Below are positions 25,065 to 36,400 of a stretch of DNA of 64,000 nucleotides, one piece after another. Origin of the DNA: Stictocephala bisonia (lineage: Eukaryota > Arthropoda > Insecta > Hemiptera > Membracidae). The notes under the pieces were generated by a model. That model was not told where the DNA came from. It made no database searches and worked only from the letters and a program-made list of their open reading frames with translations. The stretch covers positions 329,501 to 393,500 of the forward strand of contig JAQJVL010000748.1 of assembly GCA_035578905.1 (NCBI GenBank), given 5' to 3'. Within the stretch, counting starts at the first letter, position 1. Every line of letters starts with the position of its first letter. Position numbers and translations under genes: made by a program.

Positions 25065-25391
25065 TAGTACAGTACAAGTAAACGTCACACAACAAAAATT
25101 TATTACAATATAAGCACAAAATGCACAAATATATTACAATACAAGTACAAAATGCACGAATATTATGGTGATCGATTATGGTGAATCGATGGTGATTCTT
25201 TTGTGAATCCCTCTGGTCTGAGGAAGGTGAGCGTGGTTCACCGGAATCGATCACCATAATATTTTTGCATTTTGTTCTTGTATTGTAATATGTTTGTGAA
25301 TTTTGTGGTTATATTGTAATAAATTTGTGTTGTGTGACGTTTACTTGTACTGTATATATACCAACACGTATTATGCTAATTAAAAAACTAT
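25065..25391. mobile_element. Palindromic element of Penelope-like 3' sequence, copy 1
   Basis: The left arm (about 25067-25175) and right arm (about 25250-25350) are inverted copies of one sequence carrying AAATTTATTACAATATAAGC / TATTGTAATAAATTTGTG. The right side continues to the shared end CACGTATTATGCTAATTAAA. This right half also forms the 3' end of the Penelope-like copy at 50.4-51.7 kb, which gives the family assignment. The centre holds a damaged hammerhead motif (25213-25257). There is no coding sequence, so this is a non-autonomous foldback of the element's terminal region. The 85-codon minus-strand ORF across it is a by-product. Confidence 0.75.
25213..25257 (+). ncRNA. Hammerhead-ribozyme-like motif, core mutated
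   Basis: CTGAGGA (25218-25224) is followed by stem II GGTGA...TCACC, then GGAA (25243-25246) in place of the invariant GAAA, then ATCGAT and a possible cleavage C at 25252. Stem I has only about four pairs (TGGT with ACCA). The A-to-G change at the second core position of GAAA predicts loss of activity. As in the other copies, one extra A separates CTGAGGA from stem II. Confidence 0.45.
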
Positions 25392-25796
25392 ATTTATAGT
25401 ATTATGAAACATTATTGTTATTAGGCCAACCAAATTCCAATCTGAAATACAACAGACTTTTGTTTTCTACCAACTAATCACGTAGATAGGGTTCAATACT
25501 TGGCGCTCTTACGTCTACATATACCTTATTCATGGTATGAGAGTGAATTCCGGGAATACATAACCTGAATAACTGCTAATAATATGTATTTATTTTTAGA
25601 AATAACGTTAGTTTGTTACAGCTGTATTAGATAAAAGTAAACGTTAGTAAAATTATTTAAGTAAATTTAACTGACCAACAGCCTTTATTGTCAACCTTTA
25701 TTACCAAAACATTTCTATTGTGTTAATCAATCTTGGTTTTGAATTGTATTGTAATTTAAATAATGTTTGTGTTTATGTGAAAATAATTATAAATAA
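25392..25796. other. AT-rich spacer
   Basis: Unique sequence between two palindromic elements, with no supported feature. Confidence 0.35.
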
Positions 25797-26122
25797 AGTA
25801 CAGGTGAACGACACATAACACAAATTTATTACAATATAAGCACAAAATGCACAAATATATTACAATACAAGTACAAAATACGCAAATATTATGATATTAA
25901 CGAGCGTAGCGAGTGATGGTGTTAGCACGCGTAGCATGCAGGGGTATCGCCTAGTTTTTAAAATTATTTTTTTTCTATTTTAATACCATAATATTTGCGC
26001 ATTTTGTACTTGTATTGTAATATATTTGTGCATTTTGTGCTTATATTGTAATAAATTTGTGTTGTGTGACGTTCACTTGTACTTTATTTGTACCAACACG
26101 TATTATGCTAATTAAAAAACTA
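25797..26122. mobile_element. Palindromic element of Penelope-like 3' sequence, copy 2
   Basis: The arms (about 25797-25915 and 25983-26088) and the terminal tag (CACGTATTATGCTAATTAAA) match copy 1, but the centre differs. Instead of the hammerhead region it has a GC-rich segment, about 25916-25965, containing CGAGCGTAGCGAG and GCACGCGTAGCATGC, followed by an AT tract. Copies 1 and 2 are only about 400 bp apart in the same orientation. Confidence 0.72.
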
Positions 26123-26451
26123 ATTATGAATAGGAAAATATCAATCAATTAATCTACTCTTTGTTTTACTCTTAAATTTAGGTAAAAATTCAACATTATG
26201 AAGTATAAGTTATCTATTTAGGAAATGCAGGGGAATCGTAATAGGTTAAGAAGAGGTAATTTATCATAATCGTACCTTAAGCTACGGGTGGTCTAATACA
26301 TCAAAGTTCACATGACAGCTATGAATGGCTATCTACAATTATCAAGAAACCCTAGTTCAAATAATGTAGACAACATATTGTTTATGGTGTTTTTCTATAT
26401 ATTTCAAAACATATATTAAAAGTGCACTATTACCTGGTGAGAATAAACGGT

Positions 26452-26583
26452 CGGAGTACACAAGAGAAAAAATAACAAAGAAATACCGTCCCACGGGGAC
26501 CATGTCGAGGTACTTCACAGCTCCAACACCACTGCACGTCTTGGTGCTTAGGTGTCTTGAACTCACTACTTAAGTTCATCCAG
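26452..26583. repeat. Dispersed ~130-bp repeat, copy A
   Basis: ACAAAGAAATACCGTCCCAC and TCGAGGTACTTCACAGCTCC, with the sequence around them, recur at 47078-47210 with about 90% identity. Outside these limits the two loci do not align. On the minus strand part of it reads KYLDMVPVGRYFFVIF within a 69-codon ORF, but the other copy has an indel, so coding is doubtful. It is a fragment of an unidentified dispersed element. Confidence 0.75.
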
Positions 26584-27357
26584 TCTCTATTCTTACGTGG
26601 ATATAACATTCTCATTGTTCAGTGAATTATTATTTATGCTTAATCAATTATGATAATTTTTGTAACTGTTACTATCAATAATTTACAAAAATCTTCTAAC
26701 CTACAATAACTGAATATGAAAGACAAAAGAATTTGGTAAGTATGATTTGTATCATTCTTCAAGCTCGTTTCTTACTGGATATATAATTTAATGTTTTAAG
26801 ATGAAACGAATACTCCAGTAAAAAATTAAAAAAATACGATTTGAATTTTCCATCCTCCTTTTCAGAAGGGATTAGATTTTCTCCATTCAATCAGAGAAAC
26901 AGGTGTTGATTGGTTATGAAACCTGGATTTACCTCTGTGACAGGCAATCAATATTTAAACACGAAGAAACAAGTATTTCGTATTTTAGATTTTATCTTTC
27001 AATCTGGTTTTATCTAATATTTACTTTTTCCCAATTATTTTTGGTACCTTTCAATAAATGCCAAATAATATGTGTTTATATATTTTCAATGATACAAATA
27101 TTTTAGAGCAATGGGTCGTCATAAAAATCCAATATGTTGTCTTCTTTGAAGTATCTATAAATAAACTGAAGGTAAATACACACCACTAATATTGTATGTT
27201 ATTTTTATAAGCTTAGAGCATACACTGAAATCCAATATAATTTATTTATGTTTATCAAATCACTCCGGCTGTTGCAAATACAAAGAGAAGCCATGGGAAG
27301 GTTCTTTTATTGCTTTTGATAAAAATGTATTGAGTTGACGTCAACAGTCTTAATACG

Positions 27358-27402
27358 TACAGGGTATTGACCCACACGTCCTCCCATACACGTACAGCGT
27401 TA
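27358..27402 (-). repeat. Single unit of the 36-bp minisatellite
   Basis: One minus-orientation unit, CGTACAGGGTATTGACCCACA then CCCATACACGTACAG, clearly related to the arrays elsewhere and not tandemly repeated here. Confidence 0.75.
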
Positions 27403-30318
27403 ATATGAAAATAAAAAAAAAAAAAAAACATTATAATTAAGCATATTATTAACAAAAACAAAGTTCCTTAATAAATACTACAATTGCCAATTCTATAACT
27501 GAAAATAAAATTTAAACGAAGTGTTTATTGTTTAAGTGGTAACATTATAGATGACACTTATCTAATCTATATCATTCAACATAATTAAAATGTGTTACTT
27601 AGAAAAACATTATGTTCTAAACCTTCTTAGTTATATTTAATTTATGGACATTGTTTCATCTATCTAAACTAACATGAACTATCCAAAGTAAACAAAGAAC
27701 ATTTTTTTCGTTTTTTATCCAGAAACTCTTGTTTGTGTTTTTTTCACAGTATGGCAGAAAGTTAATGTTTATTATTTACCAATATCTCCATACTGAAAGT
27801 CTAGTTATATGAAATAATAAAAACGCCTGTTGGAAGTGATTTTGTCCTTAAAGTATACCATGTAACGTGCGTTATGGGACATAATGGTGTTGATATTGGA
27901 AATTCCTTTCTTAAATCTCCGGTCTATCGTCACAGCAGACGTTCACGTTGCACACTACAAACAACTCTAAAATAACTTTTTTTTTCAAATAATACAAAAT
28001 GTTTAAAAGTGTAATATAATGAAAGGAAATAAATTGCTATTTAAAGTAGCATTTAATCATCCATATTTAATTTTTTTTCTGTTATATTCTTACTTTACAG
28101 ATTCTTAACCATACAAATAGCATATGTAATGAATTGGACAAGCTACTCAGTTTGTGTGTTACTCTGAAAACTATCCTTACTGATTTTTTTTAGCTCAATG
28201 TTAAATAAGTAAACTTAGTACAACTACATCGTATTTTTTACAGGAATATAAAATAAAAAAATTCAAAGTAATGAAGATTTAAGAAGAGTGTCCTTGGACA
28301 TTTGTACTAAATAAACTTTGATTGCACGGCCATTTAGACAGGCAATGTTAAATGAATATCTTTTAGGTAAAGTTTTTTTTTTCAGACGATTATAACCACA
28401 TATAATATTAAACCAAAAATTATTCTCAACGCATCATGTAATACATAATAATGTAATATATAAATACATCATAATGTAAAAGAATAAGTAGTGCGTTATT
28501 TCAGTATAAAATATCATAACATATATTTCTTATAATGTAATATAATTATAATTAAGAATCTATTTATTTTGCAAAACGTAACTTACAGTATAGATTTGTT
28601 TAATCTTGAAACACAAACTAAGTATTATTTGGTATGTCGGTAACTTTACTGAAAGATAATTAAAAGGCTCGCAAGAATTCGGCAACGTTACCTGTTCTAC
28701 CTGTTCTGGTGGAAGGGGGATCATGACCTCAGTAACTTTTATAAAACCGACCCCAACAGAAAGGTACGAATTCGGCAATTGTGAGAGAAGAGAGGGAGAG
28801 GCAGGTAGAAATGGCTGTAAGAAACACTCACGTTCAAAACAGTAACAAACAAATAAAGTAAACCAATATGTGTTTTCTATCTTATTTGAAATAGAGTACA
28901 TATAGGCCTACTGTATATAAAATGACCATATAAGGTAAATACTATTAATAATAAAATTATGCACTGTATTAAATAAAAAACTATAATGTCCTTTATATAG
29001 AACTTGCCGTCTGACCATTTTATTGTGTACATCTTACTAAAACATGTCATAACTTACACCTACATCTACTAATCAATTACAAACAACTGTTATTAAAGTA
29101 TCAATAACAAACTATACTGACTGAAATGATACTGACTATAAATTTTGTATTTTGTAATTCTTGGGGAAAGGATTTAACAAAGGAGATTTATAAAAATAGA
29201 CACAATATTGTCATTATTATTACAATGAAATATTCTCAACGGCTTAAACTACAACTCAAAACATGTAGGTTTCAATTTTCTTAACTGAAAAAATCCACTC
29301 TTATGTAGCATAAAAATGGATTTTAAATATATAATTTAACAAACACGGAATATTCTTAGCATGGTTGCTAATTAATAAACTTATATATGATCTCTGGCAA
29401 TCGAAAATTATTTGCATTTAAATTAATTAAAACATTTCCATGAGAAAAACATTTAAAACCATAATTTTCATAAAATTGATATATTACCGGTATTAATGTT
29501 GTTACACTATTGAGATTTAAATTATATTTCTTAGAATACAACATACTGTTTCAAATGTAAAAAGTTATTTTCAGAAAACGTATGACATATTATAATAAAT
29601 GTACCATTTATATTATTTTATAGATAAAATTGGTTATTCAGTAAATAACGATTATTTAAACCGACTAATCCTTTCTGTTAATTCCCGTATATCCACCCGT
29701 TGTACAACCGGCAACGTGACCACTACAGGTGCCGTGAATTTTTCTATTTTTATATCTACGACAAGAATAAACCAGTTGAATTGTAATTGTAAAAAAAATA
29801 AATAAATAATAGTAATGTCAACTATTTACCTAAAATTCATTCACAAGCCAAAAACATTTCGTGTATCTAAATTTTCAGCTAAACCTCACTTTTTTGTATT
29901 AACATAATCAAACAGAGGCAAAAAATATCTTAGAATTGTTGGAATCATCACCAAACACGATTTTCTAACACAATAAAATTTCATAATTTTCACTCAACTT
30001 TCAGCGATAAAATTTCAGTTTTAATTTAATAAGTGCAATAAATATGTTCACTCGCCTAACGACCAAACTGCATGCATATGACGGAACTGGCTTCAACTGC
30101 CGTAAAGTTAATTGTATGGGATAGCGACTCTCTGTACTCTGTGTAGCCAACCACCCCCTCGCCGCTACCTACAGAGAAAAGTTGCCGAGTGCATGCTCGG
30201 AATAAACTGACTCTTCACAACTCCTATATTCTGCTTTATTGAGTTGCCGAGTTCGTTTCTGCCCTAATTAAATTCTCTTACTCATGTTAATACCATTCTT
30301 AATTTTGTATTTCAAACA

Positions 30319-30321
<3 letters not shown>

Positions 30322-30384
<63 letters not shown>
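30322..30384. repeat. (AT)n microsatellite
   Basis: About 30 AT dinucleotides with a single G interruption near 30369. Confidence 0.97.
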
Positions 30385-31874
30385 GCTATTGACTGTTTCA
30401 AATACATGTCAAGCAACATTCCTCATATGTAATTTATGTTGATTTATTCAATAATTTACTTTGTTAAATATGGGCGCTCTTTAATTTACAAGGATATTTT
30501 AGCCAGCAGTAAGTATTTTACATCAAATATAGATGTATGGCCGCAAAAAGGCTTAATGAGTGTGTTTCCGAATGAATAGGGCTATTGAAAGGCAGCGAGC
30601 AGAACCAAGGGTCTTTCTTTACGACCCATTATGTACTGCAACTTTCAAAACTGACGGAAAAGTTCTAAAGAGGATCTTATCTTTATATAGAAAATTTAAA
30701 CAATTCGAATGTTAATAATTCTTTGAACATTTGTTATGATTGAAATAAAATACCAATCATTTAAGCCAATTAATAGTATTTAAAATAAAAATTATTCATT
30801 AATTTCATTCTAGCAAACATTTATTTACTATCATCAAGAAGAATATGATTCATATTGATTGCTGAGCAGACCATTTTAAGTTATTTAGTGATCTCTATTT
30901 AATTAAAAAAAAGGATATACACTGAAAAAGAAAGTAATGATGACATTATCCTCATAGAGATATTATTTAAGAAACACCTCCACCAAACAAGCATTTGCTC
31001 CATTTTTGAATACCATTCTATGAGCTTCATCATCAACGGATGGAGAATAAATAAAAAATGCATTTGTTATCAGTTTTCCAATTAGAAAACCTAACAAAAA
31101 AGTTATAAGTTGAACTTATTTGAGAAGTTATTACATTTTTGTTTTATTTACAAATCTCTATTATAACCAACTTATCGTTAAACATTTCAATTATAGCCTT
31201 ACTAACAGTTATAAGAATTTGGGATTGGTAAATATTTAATCATTAAAATTTACGTTTCACTTACAATTATTTCAGGCATACATTTTTTTTCATGTATTTC
31301 AATATTTAACAGATTGATAAGTGTGATTAGAGTTCCTTGCGATTAGAATTTTTCCACCCGGCTTAGGTAAATTTTATTAAATATTTTATTAGAACAATAC
31401 TTATTTGTAATTAAAAAAAGGAGAGACATTAAAATGTTACATTTTGGGCTCAAAAATAAACCTGTAGTTCTTTTTTGAAGATAAAATTTGTATATAGAAA
31501 TGAAAAATCCAATATGGCGGTAGGTGTATCAGACTGTTAGATCATGTAAAGCCATTGGTCAGTTGAAGAGTATAAATAAACTAATTAGTATTAGCATTAA
31601 GCGAGCCAAGACATTCCTTTACATTTTTACTATTGGTTAGTTATTTAGTCAAATCTATTAACCGATCTATAATTTTAAAACACAACATTTCAGTAATAAA
31701 ATTATTTTAAAAATCGAGAAAACGTATAAAATGGTATTACAGTTTATTTGTATACAACAGAACTTATTATTTTTATCTAATAGTACAAGTAAACGTCACA
31801 CAACACAAATTTATTAAAATATAAGCACAAAATGCACAAATATACTACAATACAAGTAAAAATGCACAAATATT

Positions 31875-31919
31875 ATTGTGATCGATTTCGGTGAACCACG
31901 CTCATCTTCCTCAGACCAC
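31875..31919 (-). ncRNA. Hammerhead-ribozyme-like motif, minus strand
   Basis: On the minus strand: CTGAGGA (31908-31914), an imperfect stem II (GATGA...TCACC, one mismatch), GAAA (31886-31889), self-complementary ATCGAT, and a C at 31880 as the predicted cleavage base. Stem I pairs GTGGT with ACAAT, with one mismatch. All invariant core bases are present. One extra A lies between CTGAGGA and stem II. It is the mirror of the motif at 31968-32012. Confidence 0.55.
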
Positions 31920-31967
31920 AGGGATTCACAAAAGAATGTGAATTCACAGATTTTCTTGTGAATCCCT

Positions 31968-32012
31968 GTGGTCTGAGGAAGGTGAACGTGGTTCACCGAA
32001 ATCTATCACCAT
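31968..32012 (+). ncRNA. Hammerhead-ribozyme-like motif, best copy
   Basis: Order seen: stem I strand GTGGT (31968-31972), core CTGAGGA (31973-31979), one extra A, stem II GGTGAA / TTCACC (31981-31986 with 31992-31997, loop CGTGG), core GAAA (31998-32001), a short stem III segment ATCTAT (ATCGAT in other copies), candidate cleavage C at 32007, then ACCAT (32008-32012), which pairs with GTGGT. Core position 7 is free in hammerheads, so CTGAGGA fits CUGANGA. Hammerheads with a very short stem III, probably acting as dimers, are known from Penelope-like retroelements, which matches this context. The extra A and the ATCTAT change are caveats. Confidence 0.6.
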
Positions 32013-32113
32013 AATATTTGTGCATTTTGTACTTGTATTGTAATATATTTGTGCATTTTGTGCTTATATTGTTTATAAATTTGTTTTGTGTGACGTTTAC
32101 TTGTACTGTATAT

Positions 32114-33392
32114 ACAGGGTGTCTTAAAAGTCCCACCCCCCCCCTATTAACTTTCTTATGAATCCAGATAAAGTGATTTACTTCTGGGAATGTTTATATG
32201 ACCAACTAAGGAGTTTTGTTATGTATGCAAATTTTTTACACCCCCTCTCAAAAAGGGGTAGTTTGGGGGTAAGTCAAAATTTTTAAATAGGAACCCCTAT
32301 CAAATGACAAATCATTTTGAAGGTAATATTAAAAGAAGAAGAATGGCGGAAACTAGAGGTCTCTAACATTAGTCTATCAAATTTGGTGGCAGTTTAAAGT
32401 TGGAATTATTTCATAAAACCCCCGCAGCTATGTGGGGGTTTTACCCCCCGTATGTATGTGTACCCACCCATACGCGTATAATGGTATTGACCCACACGCC
32501 AACCCACTCGTACGTCAATACACGTACAGTGGCATTGACGACCCACCCACACACGTACAGTGGCACTGACCCACCCACCCACCCATACAAGTTCAGTGGT
32601 ATTGACCCACCCGCACAATCATACAACTACAGTGGTATAGACCCACCCGCTCACCCACACATGTACATCGGTATTGACCCACCCGCCCACCCACACAGGT
32701 ACAGTGTTATTGACCCACCCACCCACCCATACACGTACAATGATATTGTTGTAAGGCAGACAAAACATTCACCCACCAGTTAGTTTTGAGAACTGATGAC
32801 ACCTAATCGTAAAACAAGTTATTACAAGAATCAACAAACACCAAAAACCACAAATAACATAGCATTTATTTGGTTTTGGTTTGTTTGACCAAAGTCCCAG
32901 GTTGCCCTACTGGACTTTGGTCAGACAAACCAAAACCAAATAAATGCTATGTTATTTGTGGTTTTTGGTGTTTGTTGATTCTTGTAATACCTTGCTTGAC
33001 GATTAGGTGTCATCAGTTCTCAAAACTAACTGGTGGGTGAATGTTTTGTCTGCCTTACAACAATTTTAAATGTAACAAGCTACGGGGGTTTTATGAAATA
33101 ATTCCAACTTTAAACTGCCACCAAATTTGATAGACTAATGTTAGAGACCTCTAGTTTCCGCCATTCTTCTTCTTTTAACATTACCTTTAAAATGATGTGT
33201 CATTTGATAGGGGTTCCTATTTAAAAATTCTGACTTACCCCCAAACTACCCCTTTTTGAGAGGGGGTGTAAACAATTTGCATACATAACAAAACTCCTTA
33301 GTTGGTCATATAAACATTCCCAGAAGTAAATCACTTTATCTGTATTCATAAGAAAGTTAATAGGGGGGGTGGGACTTTTAAGACACCCTGTA
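32114..33392. mobile_element. 1.28-kb foldback element with ~480-bp arms
   Basis: The left terminus CAGGGTGTCTTAAAAGTCCC and the right terminus GGGACTTTTAAGACACCCTG are exact inverses, flanked by TA on both sides, as expected for TA-targeting DNA transposons such as the Tc1/mariner group. Pairing continues inward through CTTACCCCCAAACTACCCC-type sequence and ends in a palindrome at 32870-32950 around about 32910. The left arm is interrupted by a 36-bp minisatellite (32455-32748) that is absent from the right arm. No transposase is encoded. It sits inside palindromic Penelope-like copy 3, so it is younger than that copy. Confidence 0.82.
32455..32748 (-). repeat. 36-bp minisatellite inside one arm of a foldback element
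   Basis: About eight units in C-rich orientation (GTATTGACCCACCC, CACCCATACACGTACAGTG). The flanking left-arm sequence resumes at about 32752 (AGGCAGACAAAACATTCACC), matching the right arm, which has only AATTTTAAATGTAACAAGCT at this position. The array therefore arose or was inserted in one arm only. Confidence 0.9.
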
Positions 33393-33427
33393 TATACCAA
33401 CACGTATTATGCTAATTAAAAAACTAT

Positions 33428-36400
33428 TTTATTTAACGTTTTATTGGCGTGTTTGACAAGCAGTATCTGTTGGACAGGAAACTTGTGTAAGAGTCGAAAA
33501 TATCTTTTTCTGACCTGCAGCGTTCAACTACTTGTCATGGTTGCATCCAAACTTTTATAATTCATATATGTTTAATAAATACAGATCATAAAAATAATGT
33601 TTTATGGGTATAAAAAAAGAATAAAATAGAATTATATAAATAGCTCTTAATTAATTGACAAGTGCCCTCACATTTATTCAACGCCACTTGTCTTTATGAT
33701 GTATATTTAAAACCAATAAATGTGTAAATAATTAATTGGTTTTAATTTTTGCAACATGGTTTTTAATAATTGCAACATGGAATTATAACTTGTTCTCAAT
33801 GTTGGTCAGTACTGTTAGTCTACGGTAATTCATAAATTTTGTTTGCTTATATAAAAAACATCTATTTTAAATTGTTTTAAGCATCCAGAAAAATAAATTT
33901 CAAACTGAAGTTTAGAGTAAGCTATTTTATTTTTTTAAATGACTTATTTTTCTCAAATTAAATTAAAAAAAAAAAAAAATAATAATAATAACTAAATTTC
34001 CGGCTATAGAAGCATAACTGTAGTAATGTATACTCAGATAAACTGTCAGCTTCTGAAATAATAATAAAATAATTCTTTTATGAATATAAAATACTTTTAT
34101 ATTCTTCAAAAAATGAAATACATCAAAGCGCCTTGCTGCGAATACCTATAATGGGAGACACGTAAAGCAAGGGAACAACTGTTGGTAGTTTTTCTCGCTA
34201 CAAAGAAAAATTAGTAAGTTTAAAGTTGTACATTCCAACTGTCTGCTGCACAAATGTCTGCAAATCCATTAATGCGAATGTTAGTGAAAATTAGTTTTTC
34301 CTTCCAGTACTGAATGCACTTTTCCAATTAATTGTAATGCTAATGCCTTCACTATATCTGGATTACTATTTAGTTCTTAATAAATCTAACATGTGCATTT
34401 CTTACTAGGCCAACTTGAAGCAACTGAGTAAATAATTAGTAAAGTAGGTTTTTGTAAAAACTCTTCATAGTTACTGTAGGAGATAAAAGAATAAGAAATA
34501 TAAATGGCAAGGAACACTTAGAACAAGGAATGTCGTGTGAACAGCCAACCCATGAATAAACAGCCCCACACCTCAGCCAAATGGCCGTGTTAATAGTTCT
34601 TGTATTGGATGGCCACCAATAAATATCCAATATTGTTCAACTCCATTCAGGGGTGTATGGCATCGAAGTGTAATATATGACCATGTACAATTGTTTACTG
34701 AAAGATTTAAAATATTTAAATACAGACATATAGGACTATTATTACTAAACATTAAGGAGAAGAATACATTTACAAAGTAAATGAGCAATAGGAAGATATA
34801 CTTCTTTTAAAATGAGAAATAATAATAAAACATTGTACGTAAAAACCCCCTAGCATGAGATATTTGATATTTTACCCTATGCAACCATCCAAACAACTTA
34901 ACTTTTTGAAAATGGATCTGGGTGTTGATTTGTTGTCTTAATTTATTCTGATTTCATGGATTAATATATAAATATTATTATGATTATCTACGAACAAGCA
35001 TTGTAAGGAGAAGGTATGGTATTATAAAATATACCCTGATGTTGTATAGTATGTTAAAGGTTTTCAACGTTGCTGATACAATTTATTAATATTTAGTGAG
35101 GAAAAGCAGTCTAAATTATTAATCATGTTAAATTTTTTTGCCATCCCGGAATTGAAACTCTTGACCGTTGTATTAGGGCCGGCCTGGTATCCACAAAGGA
35201 CATTTTTTGTGCTTATAAAGTTGTTAATTTTAGTGGAGGAAGGTGACTTTAAACAAGAATAATTATTTACAATTTAATTTTAGTGGGTTATTGTGACTAA
35301 ATATAATTTTTTTTTAAATTTAATATTGGTGATGTTCTTATTTGTGTATGTATAGCCCTTAAAAATGATACAGGTTGCATTATATCAATGTAATTAAAAT
35401 TTTCTTTCTGTAAAATTAATTATTCATCTCCATAATTAAAAATTAGGTTTCTATAACAATTTTCGGAAGGTATAAAAACAGTAGGATTGAAAGGATGGCA
35501 GATAAGTTATTGCAAACATTAATACTTAAAAAGAAAACTAAATTAAATAACTTAGTCAGCCACTTATATTGAATTTATGTTTTCTGATAGTATTTTTCAA
35601 TTGTAATGAGTTTTATTAAGCAAAAATTGTTAGCTGAATTTTCTCTGCCATTGTGATAAAAGTAAAGTAAAGATGATTATTTTATAAAAGACATTAATAT
35701 TACAGCTTTCATGCCGTACGGCTTCAAGAAAGAGCATTTTCCTCTTTGTCCATTTCAAGAAAGGGGATTTATGTTTTCAAAGGACACTCAAAGCAATGTA
35801 GTTACACATTCTTTATTAAATTATTTTATAATATTGTCATAGTTATTGATATTAAAACTTTTTGAGATAGCACTAAGCAAGAAAGAACATCTTGCTACAC
35901 AATATACCATATATTGTTTTTTATTATTTTTTATAAACATTTTTAACTCACATTGACATTAATAAGTAATATATAGTTTATATATATAGAAATTTGAAGT
36001 TAGGGATTAGAAAAATGTCTTCAGAATCATAATTGTGTTTTGGACAGTAATTACATATGAGGCTTACATAAATTTCTTCAATATTTAATACAAAATTATA
36101 AATTAATTAATAAATAATTATACTAATTCGTATTGTAGGCACGATCGCAATATTAATAAATTTTATTCCCTTAGCAATTCTAAATCGATTGTTGCAATAT
36201 CAATTATAGGTCCCTGAACTCATGATTACTCTAAAAGGAAAACCAATTATTTATATGTAATAAATATCATGAACAACGATAGAATTTCTTTGAATTAAGT
36301 TAAACTAGAAGCTTTCAATTTAACCAATTAACCGATCAAGTTAATCGATTTGATTTTGTTAAGGAATGGGCACTTTATTTGAATAAATACTTAAGTAACG

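Larger units (their letters stand above)
26584..31782. other. About 5.2 kb of mostly AT-rich non-coding sequence
   Basis: Contents that I can name are a lone 36-bp unit (27358-27402), an AT microsatellite (30322-30384), and GC-richer islands near 28670-28850 and 30060-30250. Neither island contains anything I recognise. A 48-codon ORF (30572-30717) and a 113-codon minus-strand ORF (28560-28901) exist but lack splice, codon-bias or motif support. Confidence 0.4.
31783..33427. mobile_element. Palindromic Penelope-like element, copy 3, split by an insertion
   Basis: The left arm (31783-31919) and right arm (31968-32112) are inverted copies, as in copy 1. The family's end tag (CACGTATTATGCTAATTAAA) resumes at about 33401 after a 1.28-kb insertion at 32114-33392. 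Copy 1 shows the uninterrupted order TACTGTATATATACCAACACG, and here that sequence is broken within its TATA. The centre is a long perfect stem (CCACAGGGATTCACAA with its complement, about 31916-31968). Each arm contains a hammerhead-like motif, one per strand. It has no coding sequence. Confidence 0.8.

Noticed and set aside
25000..25257. 85-codon ORF across the palindromic element
   Set aside because: It is a by-product of the non-coding Penelope-like terminal sequence.
28560..28901. 113-codon minus-strand ORF
   Set aside because: The opposite strand is also open across the GC-richer part. No motif, splice site or bias supports it.
30572..30717. 48-codon ORF in a GC-richer patch
   Set aside because: It is short, with no splice or motif evidence; kept only as a note.
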